Assembly: GCF_000300335.1 (NCBI RefSeq)
Contig: NZ_AMRM01000009.1
Span: forward strand, 62,001 to 126,000
Length of the DNA stretch: 64,000 nt
Direction: 5' to 3'
DNA from: Nitratireductor pacificus pht-3B
GTDB lineage: Bacteria; Pseudomonadota; Alphaproteobacteria; Rhizobiales; Rhizobiaceae
The first letter of the stretch is position 1; every line of letters begins with the position of its first letter. Of this stretch, positions 1 to 8,922 are shown in pieces. The position numbers were made by a program, and so were the translations under genes. The notes under the pieces are model-generated. The model did not search any database. It was not told where the DNA came from and saw only the letters and a list, made by a program, of their open reading frames with translations.

Positions 1-2057
1 TGCTGCAAAGCGGCGTCGGCTATGTGGGCGGCTACCAGGGCGCGCCGATCAGCCATCTGATGGACGTCTTGGCCGACGCACAGGACATTCTGGGCGAACT
101 CGGCGTCCACTACGAGGCGAGCGCTTCGGAAGCGACGGCGACGGCGATGCTCGCCGCTTCGGTGCATTATCCGATCCGCGGCGCCTGCGCCTTCAAGTCG
201 GCCGTCGGCCTGAACGTGGCGTCGGACGCGCTGGCGAACCTCGCCTCGGGCGGCGTCACGGGCGGCGCGCTGATCATCGTCGGCGAGGACTATGGCGAAG
301 GCTCCTCGATCATGCAGGAGCGCAGCCACCCGTTCGCCATGAAAAGCCAGGTCTGGCTGCTCGACCCGCGCGCCAACCTGCCGTCCATCGTTCAGGCGGT
401 GGAGGACGGTTTCGAGCTGTCGGAGGCGTCGAACACGCCGGTCATGCTGATGGTGCGCATCCGCAGCTGCCACGTGTCGGGCAGTTTCGAGACCAAGGAC
501 AACCGCCGCCCGGCGATGACGGTCGCCGACGCGCTGGAATCGCCGCGCCGCGACACCAACCGCATCGTGCTGCCGCCCGCCTCCTTCCTGCACGAGAAGG
601 AGAAGGTGGAGAAGCGGCTGCCGCAGGCGGTGGAGTTCATCCGCTCGCGCAAGATCAACGAGTTCTTCGGGCCGGAAACGGGCAAGGCCGGCATCATCCT
701 GCAGGGCGGCATGTACAATGCCGTGATCCGCGCCCTGCAACGGGTCGGCCTGGCCGATGTCTACGGCGAGACGGACGTGCCGCTCTACGTGCTGAACGCC
801 GTCTATCCGCTGGTCGATGATGAGGTCATCGCCTTCTGCGACGACAAGGATTCCGTGCTGATCGTCGAGGAAGGCCAGCCGAACTATCTGGAACAGGCCA
901 TCGCCTCGATGATGCACAAGGCAGGGCTGGAGACGCGCATCCTCGGCAAGGAAATGCTGCCGATGGCGGGCGAGTATACCGGCCAGGTGATGCTCGACGG
1001 GATCAGCGCCTATCTGCGCGCCCATGCGCCGCAACTGCTTCCGGCGCAGATCCTGGCGCCGAACGCGGCCGGCGACAACGCGCTCGCCGCGGACCTCGCC
1101 AAGGTGGTGCCTGGTCGTCCGCCGGGTTTCTGCACCGGCTGTCCCGAGCGGCCGATCTTCGCCGCGACCAAGCTGATCGAGCAGGAACTCGGGCCGCATC
1201 ACATCGCCTCCGATATCGGCTGTCACCTGTTCTCGATCATGCCCCCCTTCGAGCTGGGGGCGACGACGATGGGCTACGGCCTCGGCCCGGCCTCCGCCTC
1301 GGCGTTCAATGCGCCGGACGCCAAGCGGCGCTCGATCTCTTTCGTCGGCGATGGCGGCTTCTGGCACAACGGCCTGACCTCCTCGATCGGCAATGCGGTG
1401 TTCAACCAGAATGACGGCGTCATCGTCGTCGTTGACAACTACTATTCGGCGGCCACCGGCGGGCAGGACATCCTGTCGTCGCGCGCCGACAACCGCTCCA
1501 AGTCGACCCAGCATCCGATCACCGACGCGGTGAAGGGGATGGGCGTCAAGTGGATACGGCATATCGACCGTACCTATGACGTGAACAAGGTGCGCGCCGC
1601 GCTGCGCGATGCGCTGACGACGGAGGAGAAAGGGCCGAAGGTCATCGTCGCCTCGTCGGAGTGCATGCTCAACCGGCAGCGCCGCGAGAAACCGCTGGCC
1701 GCCAAGGCCATCGCCGGCGGAGAGCGGGTCGTGAAGCCGCGCTTCGGCGTCGACGAGGACGTCTGCACGGGCGATCACGCCTGTATGCGGCTGTCCGGCT
1801 GCCCGTCGCTCTCGGTGAAGACGCTGGATGATCCGCTGCGCGACGATCCGGTCGCGGCGATCGACCACAGCTGCGTCGGTTGCGGCAATTGCGGCGAGGT
1901 GGCGGACGCCGCCGTCCTGTGCCCGTCCTTCTACCGGGCCGACGTGGTGCACAATCCCGGCCGCTGGGACCGGTTCATGGACGGCGTCCGGCGCGGCGTG
2001 ACGCATTTCCTGCAAAGCCGGCGCGAAAAGCGCCGCCTGACCTTCGTCGAGGCTTGA
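1..2057 (+). CDS. Indolepyruvate/2-oxoacid:ferredoxin oxidoreductase, alpha-type subunit (5' truncated by window edge)
   Basis: Thiamine-diphosphate- and Fe-S-dependent subunit that would oxidatively decarboxylate a 2-oxoacid (arylpyruvate in characterised relatives) to an acyl-CoA while reducing ferredoxin. The reading frame is open through the left edge, so the GTG at 24 is an internal valine and the true start lies outside. Visible: the N-terminal pyruvate-binding fold around GGYQGAPISHLMD, a CTGCPERP Cys motif near residue 369 of the visible part, the ThDP signature GDGGFWHNG (about 441) ending in VVDNYY, and a C-terminal ferredoxin-like domain with CVGCGNCG. The first Fe-S motif of that domain is degenerate (CTGDHACMRLSGC). 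The beta-type gene follows 9 bp downstream. The family is clear; the substrate is not, and indolepyruvate should not be assumed. Confidence 0.9.
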   Translation, partial: LQSGVGYVGGYQGAPISHLMDVLADAQDILGELGVHYEASASEATATAMLAASVHYPIRGACAFKSAVGLNVASDALANLASGGVTGGALIIVGEDYGEGSSIMQERSHPFAMKSQVWLLDPRANLPSIVQAVEDGFELSEASNTPVMLMVRIRSCHVSGSFETKDNRRPAMTVADALESPRRDTNRIVLPPASFLHEKEKVEKRLPQAVEFIRSRKINEFFGPETGKAGIILQGGMYNAVIRALQRVGLADVYGETDVPLYVLNAVYPLVDDEVIAFCDDKDSVLIVEEGQPNYLEQAIASMMHKAGLETRILGKEMLPMAGEYTGQVMLDGISAYLRAHAPQLLPAQILAPNAAGDNALAADLAKVVPGRPPGFCTGCPERPIFAATKLIEQELGPHHIASDIGCHLFSIMPPFELGATTMGYGLGPASASAFNAPDAKRRSISFVGDGGFWHNGLTSSIGNAVFNQNDGVIVVVDNYYSAATGGQDILSSRADNRSKSTQHPITDAVKGMGVKWIRHIDRTYDVNKVRAALRDALTTEEKGPKVIVASSECMLNRQRREKPLAAKAIAGGERVVKPRFGVDEDVCTGDHACMRLSGCPSLSVKTLDDPLRDDPVAAIDHSCVGCGNCGEVADAAVLCPSFYRADVVHNPGRWDRFMDGVRRGVTHFLQSRREKRRLTFVEA

Positions 2058-2066
2058 GGACGCGAC

Positions 2067-3605
2067 ATGGTGACCGGCAGCAAGAAGAACAGCGACCAGA
2101 AGATCACCAAGCTCGCCGTGCTGGCGGTGGGCGGCCAGGGCGGTGGCGTGCTCACCAACTGGATCACGGATGTCGCCGAGCGCAATGGGTATCTGGCGCA
2201 GTCCACCTCGGTGGCCGGCGTCGCGCAGCGCACCGGAGCGACGATCTATTATGTCGAGATGTGCCCGGATACGGGCCGCAGGCCGGTGTTCGCGCTGTCG
2301 CCGGCGCAGGGCGACGTGGATATCCTGATCGCCGCAGAGCTGATGGAAGCGGGCCGCGCGGTGATGCGCGGTTTCGTGACGCCCGACCGCACGACGCTGA
2401 TCACCTCGGCGCACCGCATCGCCGCCGTCTCTGAGAAGATCGAGCCGGGCGACGGGCGGGCCGACGGGCCGAGGGTGCATGAAAGCGCGCGGCAGGCGGC
2501 AAGCCGCTATGTCGCCTTCGACATGGAGAAGATCGCCGTCGAGGCGGGTTCGGTCATCTCGGCCAGCCTGTTCGGCGCGCTGGCGGGATCGGGCGCCCTG
2601 CCCTTCCCGCGCGAAAGCTACGAGGAAACCATCCGCGCCTCCGGCCGGGGCGTGAAGGCCAGCCTGGTGGCCTTCGGCATGGCCTATGACCGCGCGACGG
2701 GCGCCAGCGCGCCCGAGCCGGCGGAACCCGCCGGCAAGACAGACAAGGGCGTTTCCGTGCACGGTCCGGACCGCCTCGTCGCGGAATGGAACCGGCTTGC
2801 GGCGCGCGCCGGCGGGTTCCCCGGGCCGGTCGCCGCGATGGCGCTGGCCGGGCTGCGCAAGGTGGTCGACTATCAGGACCTCGCCTATGGCGCCGACTAT
2901 CTCGACCGGGTCGGGCAGGCGCTGGCGCTGGACGACGCGGCGCGGGAGCATGCGCTGTCGACCGCCGCGGCCAAGCATGTGGCCAACGCGATGTGCTATG
3001 ACGACATCCTGCGCGTGGCGGACCTGAAGACCCGCACGGCGCGGGAAGCGCGCATCCGCCGCGAGATGAGCGTCCGCGAGAACAATGTCCTGCAGGTGAC
3101 GGAGTATTTCCATCCGCGCATCGAGGAAGTCTGCGGCACCCTGCCGGCGCGCTTGGGGCGCTTCATCGAGAACCGGCCGGGCCTCGCCGGATGGATCGAC
3201 CGGCGGATCAATCGCGGCCGGCGCATCCGCACCGACAGCCTGACCGGCTTTGGCGCGCTCTGGGTCATCGGTACGCTGCGCCCCTGGCGGCGTGGACTGC
3301 TGCGCCATCAGGTGGAAACCGCGCATTTGGAGCGGTGGTACAGTCTGGCGCTCGAAACGGCGGGGCGCGACTATGCGCTCGGCGTGGAGATCCTCAATTG
3401 CCGCCGGCTCATCAAGGGCTATAGCGATACGCATGCGCGGGCGCATTCCAAGTTCGACCGCGTGCTTTCCGGCCTGCCCCTGCTCGAAGGCCGGAAGGAC
3501 GCGGCAGACTGGCTGCGCCGCCTGCGCGAAGCGGCTTTGAAGGACGAGAAGGGCGACATGCTCGATGGCGCGCTGAAGACCATCGCGACGCTCGAGGCGG
3601 CGTAG
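2067..3605 (+). CDS. Indolepyruvate/2-oxoacid:ferredoxin oxidoreductase, beta-type subunit with C-terminal extension
   Basis: Partner of the preceding ThDP subunit; the family's beta/gamma-type fold holds the substrate-transfer region. The N terminus carries the glycine-rich motif VGGQGGGVLTNWI (about residues 24-36), followed by SVAGVAQRTGATIYYVE, both typical of IorB. At 512 residues it is far longer than archaeal IorB (about 200 residues). The extra C-terminal half (from about residue 225) is the helical extension seen in proteobacterial two-subunit forms (DUF6537-like, from memory). An ATG at 2067 preceded by GAGGACGCGAC is a sensible start. It ends 70 bp before the convergent AKR-RidA gene. 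High confidence in family, low in substrate. Confidence 0.88.
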   Translation: MVTGSKKNSDQKITKLAVLAVGGQGGGVLTNWITDVAERNGYLAQSTSVAGVAQRTGATIYYVEMCPDTGRRPVFALSPAQGDVDILIAAELMEAGRAVMRGFVTPDRTTLITSAHRIAAVSEKIEPGDGRADGPRVHESARQAASRYVAFDMEKIAVEAGSVISASLFGALAGSGALPFPRESYEETIRASGRGVKASLVAFGMAYDRATGASAPEPAEPAGKTDKGVSVHGPDRLVAEWNRLAARAGGFPGPVAAMALAGLRKVVDYQDLAYGADYLDRVGQALALDDAAREHALSTAAAKHVANAMCYDDILRVADLKTRTAREARIRREMSVRENNVLQVTEYFHPRIEEVCGTLPARLGRFIENRPGLAGWIDRRINRGRRIRTDSLTGFGALWVIGTLRPWRRGLLRHQVETAHLERWYSLALETAGRDYALGVEILNCRRLIKGYSDTHARAHSKFDRVLSGLPLLEGRKDAADWLRRLREAALKDEKGDMLDGALKTIATLEAA

Positions 3606-3675
3606 AATGCTTTCGGCCTGGGCGGGCGCCGACAAAAGCTGAGAACGATCAACCTCGCAGCCGTCAGCATCATGC

Positions 3676-5157
3676 TCAGTCGACGACCGCCTCGGCCTCG
3701 ATCTCGACCAGATAGTCGCCGACGAGATTGCCGGCTTGCAGCAAGGTGTTGGCGGGCCGCGTGGCGGCGAAGGCGCGGCCATGGGCGCGCGAGACCGGCT
3801 CCCATTGCGCGGCATCCTTCAGATAGACGCGGGTGCGAACCACGTCGTCCATGCTGCCGCCCAGAGCGTGGAGAGCGGCGGCGATCTTGTCGAGAATATA
3901 GGTCGTCTGCGCGCCGGGATCGTCGGGCGCGACGCAGCGGTTGACGCCATGCGTCGCCGTCGTTCCCGAAACGTAGATGGTGTCCCTGACACGCAGCACG
4001 CGACTGTAGCCGGCGATATCCTCCCAGACGCTGCCCGACGAGACGCGCATCCGCTCCGGCCGCCGGGGCATGTGATCCGGATCGTAGACGGAGGGCAAAG
4101 TCTGGAGATGATGGCTCAGATCGCCGGACGCGGTGAGATAGGGCGGGCGGCGGTACTCGTCGCCGCAATCGCCCGGCACGGGCCGCGTCGCCGTGAAGGC
4201 GGCGGCCAGCCGTTCGCGGTCCTCGTCGTCGAGCGAAAAGCCGAAGACCCGGAGGTTGTCGGCGCGATGCTCGCTTTCGCCGAGCCGCGCCCCGACGATG
4301 GCGGCGGCTACCGAAGGATGCTCCAGCACCCAACGGGTGGCGACGTTGGAGATCGAGACGCCATGCCTGCGGGCGATGTGCCCGGCCGCCGCCAGAATGC
4401 CCTGGAACGCGACCCAGCCACCGGTCACCTCGATGAAGCGCTTGTATTTCTGGCGGCTCCAGTCGGCGATCTCCGAGGGTTCCTTCTCCCCCAGCCATCT
4501 TTCGGAAAGGAACCCGCCGCAGAGCGTGCCGTAGGCAAGGAGCTTCACGCCGGTTCTGCCGCAGAGCGCGGTCAGGTCGCCGCCGGCGCGCCGGTCGACC
4601 AGCGAGAAGGACACCTGGTTGCTGACGACGGGAATGCCGTCGGCCAGCGCGACGGCCAGATGCGCGGCGTCGAAATTGGTGACGCCGATCTCGCCGATCA
4701 GCCCTTCCTCGCGCAGCTTCGCCATTTCGTGCAGCGCGTCGAGCCAGGCCGGATGCTCGAAGGTCCACCAGTGGAATTGCAGCAGGTCGACCCTGCCGAC
4801 GCCGAGGCGCTCGAGGCGTTCCACAACGCCCCGGCGCACCACCTCAGGGGTCATCGGGCCCGGCTCGGGGCACCATTTGGTGAAGGCGAGCGGCCGTCTC
4901 GCGCCGGTGGGGCTGCGGGCCAGCAGCCGGCCGGCAATCAGCTCGGCGCTGCCATAGTGATCGGCCATGTCGAACGTGTCGAACCCGGCGTCGGCATAGG
5001 CCTGCAGCGCGTCGGCGGCGCTGTCCGTGTCGAGCGCTTCGCCGTTCTTCTCAAGGTCGGCCACCTGCCAGAGACCGCAGATGAGCCGGCGAACCGCCAG
5101 CGTCTCGGATAAGCGGACGATCTCCGGCCCGGCTGCGGAAGCGGCACGCTCGGTCAT
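3676..5157 (-). CDS. Fused aldo/keto reductase - RidA-family protein
   Basis: Two-domain protein of 493 residues. Residues 1 to about 340 form an aldo/keto reductase TIM barrel with the expected catalytic tetrad region: Asp63/Asp66 and Tyr68 in FDMADHYG, Lys94 in AFTKWCPE and His129 in LLQFHWW. Residues about 375-493 are a complete YjgF/YER057c/UK114 (RidA) domain, starting near YSRVLRVRDTIYVSG and ending in LVEIEAEAV. The position equivalent to the RidA catalytic arginine seems to be within RPANTLLQAG, so deaminase activity is uncertain. The gene is last in the minus-strand operon, 6 bp after livM. A reductase coupled to an imine/enamine hydrolase fits catabolism of an amino compound (inference). 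A paralogous AKR without RidA lies at 9981-11030. Confidence 0.88.
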   Translation of the reverse strand: MTERAASAAGPEIVRLSETLAVRRLICGLWQVADLEKNGEALDTDSAADALQAYADAGFDTFDMADHYGSAELIAGRLLARSPTGARRPLAFTKWCPEPGPMTPEVVRRGVVERLERLGVGRVDLLQFHWWTFEHPAWLDALHEMAKLREEGLIGEIGVTNFDAAHLAVALADGIPVVSNQVSFSLVDRRAGGDLTALCGRTGVKLLAYGTLCGGFLSERWLGEKEPSEIADWSRQKYKRFIEVTGGWVAFQGILAAAGHIARRHGVSISNVATRWVLEHPSVAAAIVGARLGESEHRADNLRVFGFSLDDEDRERLAAAFTATRPVPGDCGDEYRRPPYLTASGDLSHHLQTLPSVYDPDHMPRRPERMRVSSGSVWEDIAGYSRVLRVRDTIYVSGTTATHGVNRCVAPDDPGAQTTYILDKIAAALHALGGSMDDVVRTRVYLKDAAQWEPVSRAHGRAFAATRPANTLLQAGNLVGDYLVEIEAEAVVD

Positions 5158-5163
5158 GGTCTT

Positions 5164-6153
5164 TCACTCCGGCCGGCTCTCGGCGGTTTGCGCTTTTCCC
5201 GCGCGGGACGGCAGATGGCGCGAGATGGTGCGTATCTCACCCAGTATGCCCTGCGGACGCAACAGCAGCACTGCACATATTGCAACGCCAATGATGGCGA
5301 TCTGCAGCGAGGCGGCGCGCGCCTGCTGGGCGGGATCGAAGACCGCCGCAATCAAAGCGGCCGAAACCGCCCAGATGCCCCAGACCAGAACCGCGCCGAG
5401 AATGGCGCCGCGATTGTTGCCGGAGCCGCCGACGATCAGCATCGCCCAGACCTGGAAGGTCAGCATGGGCAGATAGTTTTCCGGCGCGATGAAGCCGATG
5501 AAATGGGCCTGAGCGGCGCCAGCCAGCCCCATGATGCCGCCACCGATGGCAAAAGCCTGCAAGCGAAAGCGCGTGGCGCTCTTGCCGAGCGCCAGCGCGG
5601 CGGTCTCGTCCTCACGGATGGCGCGCAGGACGCGGCCCCAGGGGCTGCGCACCAGCCGCTCCAGCCCGAGATAGAGAAGCAGCACGACAATGACGAGAAG
5701 CGCCAGGTTGAGAAGGCTGAACAGCAGCGGGTTGCCGGCCTCGGCGGCGAATGGGCGCGGGATGAAGCCGATGCCGAACGGCCCGCCGGTCACCGGCTCG
5801 AGATTGAGCGCGCAGAGCTGGACGGCGGCGGCGATGCCAAACGTGGCGATGGCCAGATAGTCGGCGCGGAGGCGGATCGTCAGGCGGCCGACCAGATAGG
5901 AGACCAGCGCGGCGGCCAGCGCGCCGCCGAGCCAGCCGACCGCCATGGGCAGGCCGAAGCCGCCCAGCCTGCCGGCGGTGTCAGGCGTGGTGAGAAGCGC
6001 CGAGACATAGGCGCCGATGGCGACGAAGCCGGCAATGCCGACATTGAACAGGCCGGTCTGTCCCCATTGCAGGTTCAGGCCCAGGCACATGATGGCGTAG
6101 GTCAGCGCGACCGTGAGGAAGAAGCAGCCATAGGCGATCAGCTCGACGCTCAT
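5164..6153 (-). CDS. livM: Branched-chain amino acid-type (HAAT) ABC transporter permease LivM
   Basis: Inner-membrane permease of a liv-type uptake system. The protein is about 329 residues and almost wholly hydrophobic, with the LivM landmarks LNLQWGQTGLFNVG near the N terminus and AQAHFIGFIAPENY plus MLIVGGSGNNRGAILGA in the C-terminal half. The start at 6153 (MSVELIAYG) overlaps the livH stop codon as ATGA, which argues against the longer frame reaching 6234. It lies between livH and the AKR-RidA gene in one operon. The ligand is unknown; the family covers amino acids, amides, urea and aromatic acids. Confidence 0.9.
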   Translation of the reverse strand: MSVELIAYGCFFLTVALTYAIMCLGLNLQWGQTGLFNVGIAGFVAIGAYVSALLTTPDTAGRLGGFGLPMAVGWLGGALAAALVSYLVGRLTIRLRADYLAIATFGIAAAVQLCALNLEPVTGGPFGIGFIPRPFAAEAGNPLLFSLLNLALLVIVVLLLYLGLERLVRSPWGRVLRAIREDETAALALGKSATRFRLQAFAIGGGIMGLAGAAQAHFIGFIAPENYLPMLTFQVWAMLIVGGSGNNRGAILGAVLVWGIWAVSAALIAAVFDPAQQARAASLQIAIIGVAICAVLLLRPQGILGEIRTISRHLPSRAGKAQTAESRPE

Positions 6154-7064
6154 GCCTGCGGCCTCCCGAAAAGGCCGTGCGGGCGCAGCAGCAGGACGAG
6201 AACCAGGATGATGAAGGCAACGGCGGTGCGCCATTCCGCGCCGACGAGCTGAACAGTGCCCGCCTCGGCCAGCCCGACGATCAGCCCGGCCAGCATGGCT
6301 CCCGGCACGCTGCCGATGCCGCCTAGGATCGCCGCGGCGAAGAGCGGCAGAAGCAGGTCGAAGCCCATATAGGGACGCAGCTGCACCAGAAGGCCGGCCA
6401 TGATACCGGCCACGCAGGCGAGGACGGCGCCGAGCAGCCAGACGACGCGGATGACCCGGCGCACATCGACGCCGACCACGCCGGCCAGCGCCTGGTTCTC
6501 GCTGACGGCGCGCATCGAGCGGCCGATGGCGGTGCGGGTCAGAAGCAGATGCACCGCGACGACCAGCGCGATGGCGAGGACAAGGGCGAGAAGCTGGTCG
6601 GGCGTGGCGCGCATTCCGCCGCCCAGCGGCAGCGCGATCTGCAACTCGCGGGTAAAATAGGCCGGCTTCGACGTGAAGACGAACTCGAGCAGGCTGCGCA
6701 GGGTCAGCGCCGCGCCGAAGCTGGCCATGACCATGACGATGATCGAGCTACGCCGCGCCCGCAGCCGACCGAACAGGACGGCGTCCACGGCGAGCGCCAG
6801 CAGGCCCGTCAGGGCCATCGCGGTGATGGCGGCAAGCGGCAGCGACCAGCCGAAGGAGAAGGGTCCGAGCGGCGCTAGCAGCCCGGCGGAGAGAACGCCG
6901 AGCGCCGAACTCAACGCCAGCGCCGCATAGGCGCCGAAGGTCAGCAGCTCGCTATGGGCGAAATTGGCGAAGCGGAGGATGGAATAGGTCAGCGTGACGC
7001 CGATGGCCCCGAGACCGTACATTGCGCCGGCGATCAGCCCGTCGACCAGGATCTGCGGATTCAT
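6150..7064 (-). CDS. livH: Branched-chain amino acid-type ABC transporter permease LivH
   Basis: Second permease of the transporter, 304 residues with about eight hydrophobic segments. It has the LivH N-terminal signature (DGLIAGAMYGLGAIGVTLTY, followed by SILRFANFAHSE) and the cytoplasmic-loop motif AAILGGIGSVPGAMLAG that contacts the ATPases. It is coupled to livM by a 4-bp ATGA overlap, and its start at 7064 overlaps the end of livF (7061). Tight packing indicates one transcript livG-livF-livH-livM-AKR/RidA. Confidence 0.92.
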   Translation of the reverse strand: MNPQILVDGLIAGAMYGLGAIGVTLTYSILRFANFAHSELLTFGAYAALALSSALGVLSAGLLAPLGPFSFGWSLPLAAITAMALTGLLALAVDAVLFGRLRARRSSIIVMVMASFGAALTLRSLLEFVFTSKPAYFTRELQIALPLGGGMRATPDQLLALVLAIALVVAVHLLLTRTAIGRSMRAVSENQALAGVVGVDVRRVIRVVWLLGAVLACVAGIMAGLLVQLRPYMGFDLLLPLFAAAILGGIGSVPGAMLAGLIVGLAEAGTVQLVGAEWRTAVAFIILVLVLLLRPHGLFGRPQA

Positions 7065-7816
7065 CGCTGCTCCTCGCGTCCGGCGGGGGTGGCGCCGAGA
7101 TAGAGCTGGGCGACGATCGGATCGTCTGCCAGCGTGGCCGCCGGCCCGTCATGGCGCAGCTCCCCTTCGACCAGGATGACCGCCCGATGGGCGATGGCGA
7201 GCGCCGCCTTCACGTTCTGCTCCACAAGTACGATGGTGATGCCCGCGGTATTGATTTCCTTCAGCCGGCTGAACACCTCGCCGACGATTTTTGGCGAAAG
7301 GCCGGCGGACGGCTCGTCCAGGATGAGGACGGATGGCTTGACGATCAGTGCCCGGGCGACGGCGAGCATCTGCCGCTGCCCGCCGGAGAGATTTCCGGCG
7401 CAGGCCGAACGCCGGGCGGCGAGATCGGGAAACAGCTCGTAGACCTCGGCGATGCGGGCGGCCTGTTCGCTCCTGGGCAGGATGTCGGCGGCGAGCTGCA
7501 GATTGTCCTGGATCGTCAGCGTGGCGAAGATGTTCTCCGTCTGGGGGACGAAGGCGAGGCCGTGACGCACCTTCTCCTGAACGGGCGAAGCGGTGATGTC
7601 GGCGCCGGCGAGAAAGGCCTGGCCGGCGTGGATCGGCACCAGCCCGGCGATCGCCTTGACCAGCGTGGACTTTCCGGCGCCGTTCGGCCCGAGGATCACC
7701 ACCAGCTCGGCCGGAGCGACCTCAAAATCGACGCCGCGCACGATCGGCAGGTCGCGCTCGTAGCCGGCGACCAGCGCCCGGGTGGCCAGCGCGGGCGGGG
7801 GCGCCGCTGCATTCAT
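7061..7816 (-). CDS. livF: ABC transporter ATP-binding protein LivF
   Basis: ATPase of the same liv-type transporter, 251 residues from the ATG at 7816 (MNAAAPP). Walker A is GPNGAGKST (about residues 43-51), the signature is LSGGQRQML and Walker B is LILDEPSAGL. VPQTENIFATLTIQDNL is typical of LivF. The start overlaps the livG stop by ATGA. The frame stays open upstream to 8674, but that stretch is only the shadow of livG in another frame, so the long version should not be used. Confidence 0.92.
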   Translation of the reverse strand: MNAAAPPPALATRALVAGYERDLPIVRGVDFEVAPAELVVILGPNGAGKSTLVKAIAGLVPIHAGQAFLAGADITASPVQEKVRHGLAFVPQTENIFATLTIQDNLQLAADILPRSEQAARIAEVYELFPDLAARRSACAGNLSGGQRQMLAVARALIVKPSVLILDEPSAGLSPKIVGEVFSRLKEINTAGITIVLVEQNVKAALAIAHRAVILVEGELRHDGPAATLADDPIVAQLYLGATPAGREEQR

Positions 7817-8649
7817 GCGGCGGTTCCGAGATAGGCTTCGATCACGGCGGGGTCGCGGGCCACGTCGCGCGGCGTCCCCTCGGTCAGGTGACGGCCGGCG
7901 GCCATGACGACGACGCGGCTGCAGAGCCGTGCGACCATCTCCATGTTGTGCTCGATCAGGAAGATCGACTTGCCGTCGGCATTGAGGCGTCGGATGCGCT
8001 CGATGATCACCTCGAGCAGGGTCGGGTTGACTCCCGCGGCGGGTTCGTCGAGCAGGATCGCCGTCGGCTCGGCCATCAGGATGCGGGCGAGCTCGAGCAG
8101 CTTGCGCTGACCGCCCGATAGCACGCGGGCCGGCTCGTTCTCGAGATGCGAGAGCGTGACGAAGTCGAGCAGGGCGCGGGCCTTGCCGACCGCCTGCCGC
8201 TCCTCGCGGGCGACACGGGCGCCCTGCAGGAAGTTCATCCAGATGCGCTCGCCGGCCTGATCCTGCCGGCCGGTCAGCACGTTCTCGAGAACGGTCATCT
8301 CGGAAAACGGGCGCGGGATCTGGAAGGTGCGGCCGACGCCGCAGGCGATGCGCTGGTCGGCGCCTTCCGCCGACACGTCGCGCCCGCCGATCAGGATACG
8401 GCCTTCCGTCGGCCGGAGATTGCCGGCGATCAGGTTGAACAGGGTGGTCTTGCCGGCGCCGTTGGGGCCGATCAGGCCCAGCATCTCGCCTCGGTGCAGG
8501 GAAAGCGACATGCCGTCGACCGCCCGCAGCCCGCCGAACTGGATCGCCAGATCCTTCGCTTCGACAAGCACCGCGCCTTCCGCCGCTGCAGGCGTCAGGG
8601 AGGCTTGGGCCTGATTCTGATCGACATCGGGCATGGGATCGCTTGCCAA
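7813..8649 (-). CDS. livG: ABC transporter ATP-binding protein LivG
   Basis: First gene of the minus-strand transporter operon, 278 residues. Walker A GPNGAGKTT (about 61-69), signature LSGGQRKLLELARIL, Walker B AILLDEPAAGVNP and switch His in FLIEHNMEMV are all present, with the LivG-type region GVGRTFQIPRPFSEMTV. About 25 N-terminal residues precede the usual LivG start; an internal start at Met6 (MPDVDQ) is possible. A perfect palindrome lies 16-27 bp upstream of the start and is a candidate operator for the divergent GntR regulator. Confidence 0.92.
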   Translation of the reverse strand: MASDPMPDVDQNQAQASLTPAAAEGAVLVEAKDLAIQFGGLRAVDGMSLSLHRGEMLGLIGPNGAGKTTLFNLIAGNLRPTEGRILIGGRDVSAEGADQRIACGVGRTFQIPRPFSEMTVLENVLTGRQDQAGERIWMNFLQGARVAREERQAVGKARALLDFVTLSHLENEPARVLSGGQRKLLELARILMAEPTAILLDEPAAGVNPTLLEVIIERIRRLNADGKSIFLIEHNMEMVARLCSRVVVMAAGRHLTEGTPRDVARDPAVIEAYLGTAA

Positions 8650-8664
8650 ATCGTGATCTATGAT

Positions 8665-8676
8665 GTTTGATCAAAC
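8665..8676. promoter_or_regulatory. Candidate GntR operator, perfect 12-bp palindrome
   Basis: GTTTGATCAAAC reads identically on both strands. It sits just upstream of livG in the divergent livG/GntR intergenic region, a position suited to control of the transporter operon, and its dyad with an internal TTGATCAA resembles operators of GntR-family dimers. Binding by the adjacent regulator is inference. Confidence 0.5.
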
Positions 8677-8922
8677 TTTACATTGCTGCGGAAAGCAACC
8701 GGAAAAATTGCGTGACCGCCGATGCCGCCTTCCCGGAAGGCCGATCGGCAAAAACCGGCCTGGGACAAGCCCGAAGGCCGAACGCAGGGAAGCGAGGTGC
8801 CGCATGACGGCGGATCGAAACGGCGGAGCCTGGTGGCTGTACTTATGCAGCGGGATCGGACCCGCCCCGGCAATAGCGGCCCCGCGCGGCGCCGGCGGAT
8901 GTTCCGCCCTGGGCGGCCGCTT

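Noticed and set aside
3736-5112. 458-codon open frame on the plus strand
   Set aside because: Antisense of the AKR-RidA gene, which has clear catalytic motifs; the plus frame shows none.
7817-8674. Extended N terminus of livF fused to upstream sequence
   Set aside because: The extra 286 codons are livG read in another frame; the ATGA overlap gives the true start at 7816.
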